Position numbers and translations under genes: made by a program. This document shows, piece by piece, positions 6,549 through 7,963 of a DNA stretch of 7,963 nucleotides (its first letter is position 1; each line of letters starts with the position of its first letter). The DNA comes from Chloroflexota bacterium. Its GTDB lineage: Bacteria; Chloroflexota; Chloroflexia; Thermomicrobiales; UBA6265. Where the stretch lies: contig JAEZJB010000404.1 of NCBI GenBank assembly GCA_023415845.1, positions 1-7,963 on the forward strand, given 5' to 3'. Under the pieces are notes generated by a model that was not told the origin of the DNA, ran no database searches, and saw only the letters and a list, made by a program, of their open reading frames with translations.

Positions 6549-6779
6549 TTACCTGAGTCGCACGTGATCCGTGCCGCTCGGCGTTCCCGCGGGTAAATCC
6601 ACGGTCGCCGATGGTGGTGCTTCCTGCCCCAGGATGTCTTCCCGGTACCCGAATGCGGCAATCGCGATCGCCAGGATGATGGCGAGAATGCCCGCCAGTG
6701 GCTTTCCTCGCACAATTGCCGCCACGCCGATGATCAGCAGAACGACCGCTCCGATGATGCTGATGGTAAACAGGCTCAC
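6549..6779 (-). CDS. Small two-helix membrane protein of unknown function
   Basis: The gene encodes 76 residues from a GTG start, preceded on the minus strand by a strong GGGGGAGG (6790-6797) about ten bases upstream. This is the best ribosome site in the window and the main reason to call it real. Residues 2-25 and 27-46 form two hydrophobic helices joined by an RGK turn, followed by a polar tail of about 30 residues rich in Pro, Thr and Ser. I do not recognise a named family. It resembles the many two-helix small membrane proteins found in bacteria, and no enzymatic residues are visible. It is transcribed divergently from the lipoprotein gene and convergently with the hydrolase. Confidence 0.7.
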   Translation of the reverse strand: MSLFTISIIGAVVLLIIGVAAIVRGKPLAGILAIILAIAIAAFGYREDILGQEAPPSATVDLPAGTPSGTDHVRLR

Positions 6780-6960
6780 CCGAATGAACCTCCCCCGGAA
6801 TCTGGTACGTCAGAATGGCCAAAGCCAGCATCGATCAGGCTGCTAGGAGGCAGTTTCACCCATTCGGTATCAGTGTGCGAGGCTGGTCCTACCCGCTGCA
6901 GGCGTACAATGGTCGGATTGGAATTGGGCGATCTGGCCAACGGGGGAAGGGAAGATAGGC
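6780..6960. other. Divergent intergenic region between small membrane protein and lipoprotein
   Basis: This 181-base region must hold the promoters of two divergent genes. It contains the minus-strand ribosome site at 6790-6797, the plus-strand site GGGGGAAGGGAAG at 6942-6954, and a -10-like TACAAT at 6905-6910. I see no clear palindromic operator. Confidence 0.5.
6905..6910 (+). promoter_or_regulatory. Possible -10 element of the lipoprotein gene
   Basis: TACAAT differs from the consensus TATAAT at one position and stands 50 bases before the ATG in otherwise GC-rich sequence. No recognisable -35 hexamer lies 16-18 bases upstream, so the call is tentative. Confidence 0.3.
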
Positions 6961-7605
6961 ATGCGACGTGGTGGAGGTCTGCTCTCGCTGATGCTGCTGG
7001 CTCTGGTGCTGGTGGCCTGCGGTGGCGACAGTAACGACGACGAACCAACGACAGCACCTACGGCAACCACTGGCGCAGGTCAGGTCGAACCAACCGCTAC
7101 CACCGTTGAACCACCACCCACACTTGCCGAACTTCCCACCCAGCCGTCTCCAGTTGCGTCACCGATTGGTTCGGCCTCGCCAGTTGCCTCTCCCGTTCTC
7201 TCACTCCCAGCATCCCCCTTGGCGACGCCGATGGCCTCTCCCATGGCATCGCCGGTGGCCGTGGTATCCACCCCTCGAGCGAGCTGGATGCTTGAGGGCA
7301 CGGTCATGCTCCCTGGCGTCGAGAACGAGGACTTCGTGCTGGGCGGCGATGGCTGCCTGGGGCTTGGCGAGTACGCCGGCGTGGGCGCTGGCCAGCAGGT
7401 GGTAATCAGGGATGCGTCTGGTGCCATCGTCGGCCTGACGAATCTGACTGCCAGCGGCAGTTCCAGCCAGTGCGTCTGGACGTTTGAAGTCGAAGTGCCG
7501 GTGTCAGGCTTCTACACCGTGTCCCTTCCCATGCTTTTCGAGCGATCCTACTCCGACGCCGATATTGCGATCCTCGACGGTCGTCTACAGATCACCCTCC
7601 CCTGA
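6961..7605 (+). CDS. Lipoprotein with Pro/Ser/Ala-rich linker and C-terminal beta-rich domain
   Basis: The protein has 214 residues. ATG 6961 follows a purine-rich ribosome site at 6942-6954. Residues 1-20 are a lipoprotein signal (MRRGGG, a hydrophobic core, lipobox LVAC with lipidated C20), so it should be anchored to the outer face of the membrane. Residues 21-106 are an extended low-complexity linker: first Thr/Pro/Glu-rich, then ASPV-, ASPM- and ATPM-type repeats (63-99). Residues 108-214 form a compact domain with two cysteines (C132, C171) that could form a disulfide, a VVIRDASGAIVG strand-turn-strand, an FEVEVP strand and a YTVSLP strand. This pattern resembles a domain of unknown function that I recall from actinobacterial and Chloroflexota surface proteins. 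The function is unknown; display of the domain away from the membrane is inferred. Confidence 0.85.
   Translation: MRRGGGLLSLMLLALVLVACGGDSNDDEPTTAPTATTGAGQVEPTATTVEPPPTLAELPTQPSPVASPIGSASPVASPVLSLPASPLATPMASPMASPVAVVSTPRASWMLEGTVMLPGVENEDFVLGGDGCLGLGEYAGVGAGQQVVIRDASGAIVGLTNLTASGSSSQCVWTFEVEVPVSGFYTVSLPMLFERSYSDADIAILDGRLQITLP
7147..7257 (+). repeat. Degenerate coding repeat, (A/S)-S/T-P-hydrophobic linker
   Basis: It encodes residues 63-99 of the lipoprotein, a run of SPV, SPI, SPV, SPL, TPM, SPM and SPV units. The bases are not exact repeats, since codons vary, so the pattern is held at protein level. Confidence 0.8.
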
Positions 7606-7633
7606 TCCTCACATCAAGCGCACAAAAGCGAAG

Positions 7634-7664
7634 CGGCTGCCTCACTTCACGAGGCAGCCGTTTT
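7634..7664 (+). terminator. Rho-independent terminator after the lipoprotein gene
   Basis: Arms 7634-7643 (CGGCTGCCTC) and 7651-7660 (GAGGCAGCCG) form a perfect 10-bp GC-rich stem with loop ACTTCAC, directly followed by TTTT at 7661-7664. It starts 29 bases after the lipoprotein stop. It is the only hairpin in the window with the classical T-run. Confidence 0.85.
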
Positions 7665-7665
7665 C

Positions 7666-7860
7666 AGTCTCATGGCAGCAGCACGTTGCTTGTCCATCGC
7701 CAGGTACAGGCCAGAAATCCGCCCCAGAAGTCGCAGGCAGATCTGTCGTGCTCAGGTCGGCGGCAGCCGATCGTGAACCCGGTTTCTCAGGCACGGAATG
7801 GCGCCTTTGCACGCTGGCAGGTTTACACGGCCATGTTCTCATAGCAGAATAGCTCAAACC
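7666..7860. other. Apparently non-coding stretch
   Basis: I see no convincing gene here. The longest frame, complement 7642-7857 (71 codons), runs through the terminator, has no ribosome site, and encodes a Cys/Arg/Ser/Pro-rich protein with no recognisable motif, so I treat it as chance. No tRNA arm, clear repeat or strong hairpin was found. Confidence 0.5.
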
Positions 7861-7962
7861 TCAAATCGATTTGTCTTGCCGCCGGTCGTGGCGCTGCGGG
7901 AAAGGAGCGTCGTAGAAGTCGCTGCGAGCGACGTTGGGTCTGCCAATCAAGGGCTTCCACAC
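7861..7962 (-). CDS. Possible C-terminal end of a minus-strand gene entering from the right edge
   Basis: Read on the minus strand, a frame open from the window edge encodes 33 residues (beginning VWKPLIGRPNVARSDFYDAP) and ends at TGA, 7861-7863. Codon third positions are GC-rich as in the neighbouring genes, and the mixed aromatic and charged composition looks protein-like. I do not recognise the family, and the fragment is too short to exclude chance. If real, it converges on the lipoprotein gene across about 200 non-coding bases. Confidence 0.35.
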   Translation of the reverse strand: MWKPLIGRPNVARSDFYDAPFPQRHDRRQDKSI

Positions 7963-7963
7963 A

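Noticed and set aside
7918..7932. GTCGCT/AGCGAC inverted repeat near the right edge
   Set aside because: A 6-bp stem inside a possible coding end, expected by chance in GC-rich DNA; not an attachment site or transposon end.
1..7963. CRISPR array, tRNA, rRNA, insertion sequence, phage or defence genes
   Set aside because: No regularly spaced direct repeats, tRNA arms, transposase or integrase motifs, or recognisable defence domains were seen on either strand.

Overview
The window looks like a chromosomal segment of a GC-rich bacterium, most likely a member of the Chloroflexota near Thermomicrobia. The basis is the GC-rich third codon positions, the GTG starts, and secreted proteins carrying linkers of the 'ATPAASPV / ASPVASPM' type, which I associate with that group. 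This is inference from style; no marker gene is present. I see no rRNA, tRNA, CRISPR array, transposase, integrase or phage gene.

Layout. (1) Positions 1-477 hold the 3' end of an amidase-signature enzyme, followed by a perfect 15-bp hairpin. (2) 609-1658 encodes a multi-pass membrane protein related to the TspO/MBR tryptophan-rich sensory proteins, with a disordered acidic and proline-rich N-terminus. (3) 1833-2618 encodes a secreted protein made of two about 79% identical tandem copies of a domain with the Yx(F/W)xxD motif (COG4315 / PF03640 type), four motif copies in all, followed by two hairpins. (4) 2828-5641 is a probable three-gene membrane operon: an MFS_3-type exporter, a TSUP (TauE/SafE-type) anion permease and an HdeD/DUF308 membrane protein. 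It is closed by a 16-bp hairpin. (5) About 5765-6529 encodes an endonuclease/exonuclease/phosphatase-fold hydrolase from a GTG start. (6) Convergent to it, complement(6549-6779) encodes a 76-residue two-helix membrane protein. (7) Divergent from that, 6961-7605 encodes a lipoprotein with a long Pro/Ser/Ala linker and a C-terminal beta-rich domain, closed by the window's only classical stem-plus-T-run terminator. (8) 7666-7963 has no convincing complete gene; the 3' end of a minus-strand gene may enter from the right edge.

Working together. The strongest shared theme is the cell envelope. Six of the eight genes encode membrane or exported proteins, and the central operon suggests export and stress functions (small-molecule efflux, sulfite or organosulfonate-type anion transport, acid-stress-type membrane protein). 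No regulator is present to say when it is used. Apart from the operon, most genes look like single transcription units, each ended by its own hairpin. I do not find a clear new multi-gene system here. The most unusual items are the duplicated secreted-repeat protein and the linker-rich lipoprotein.
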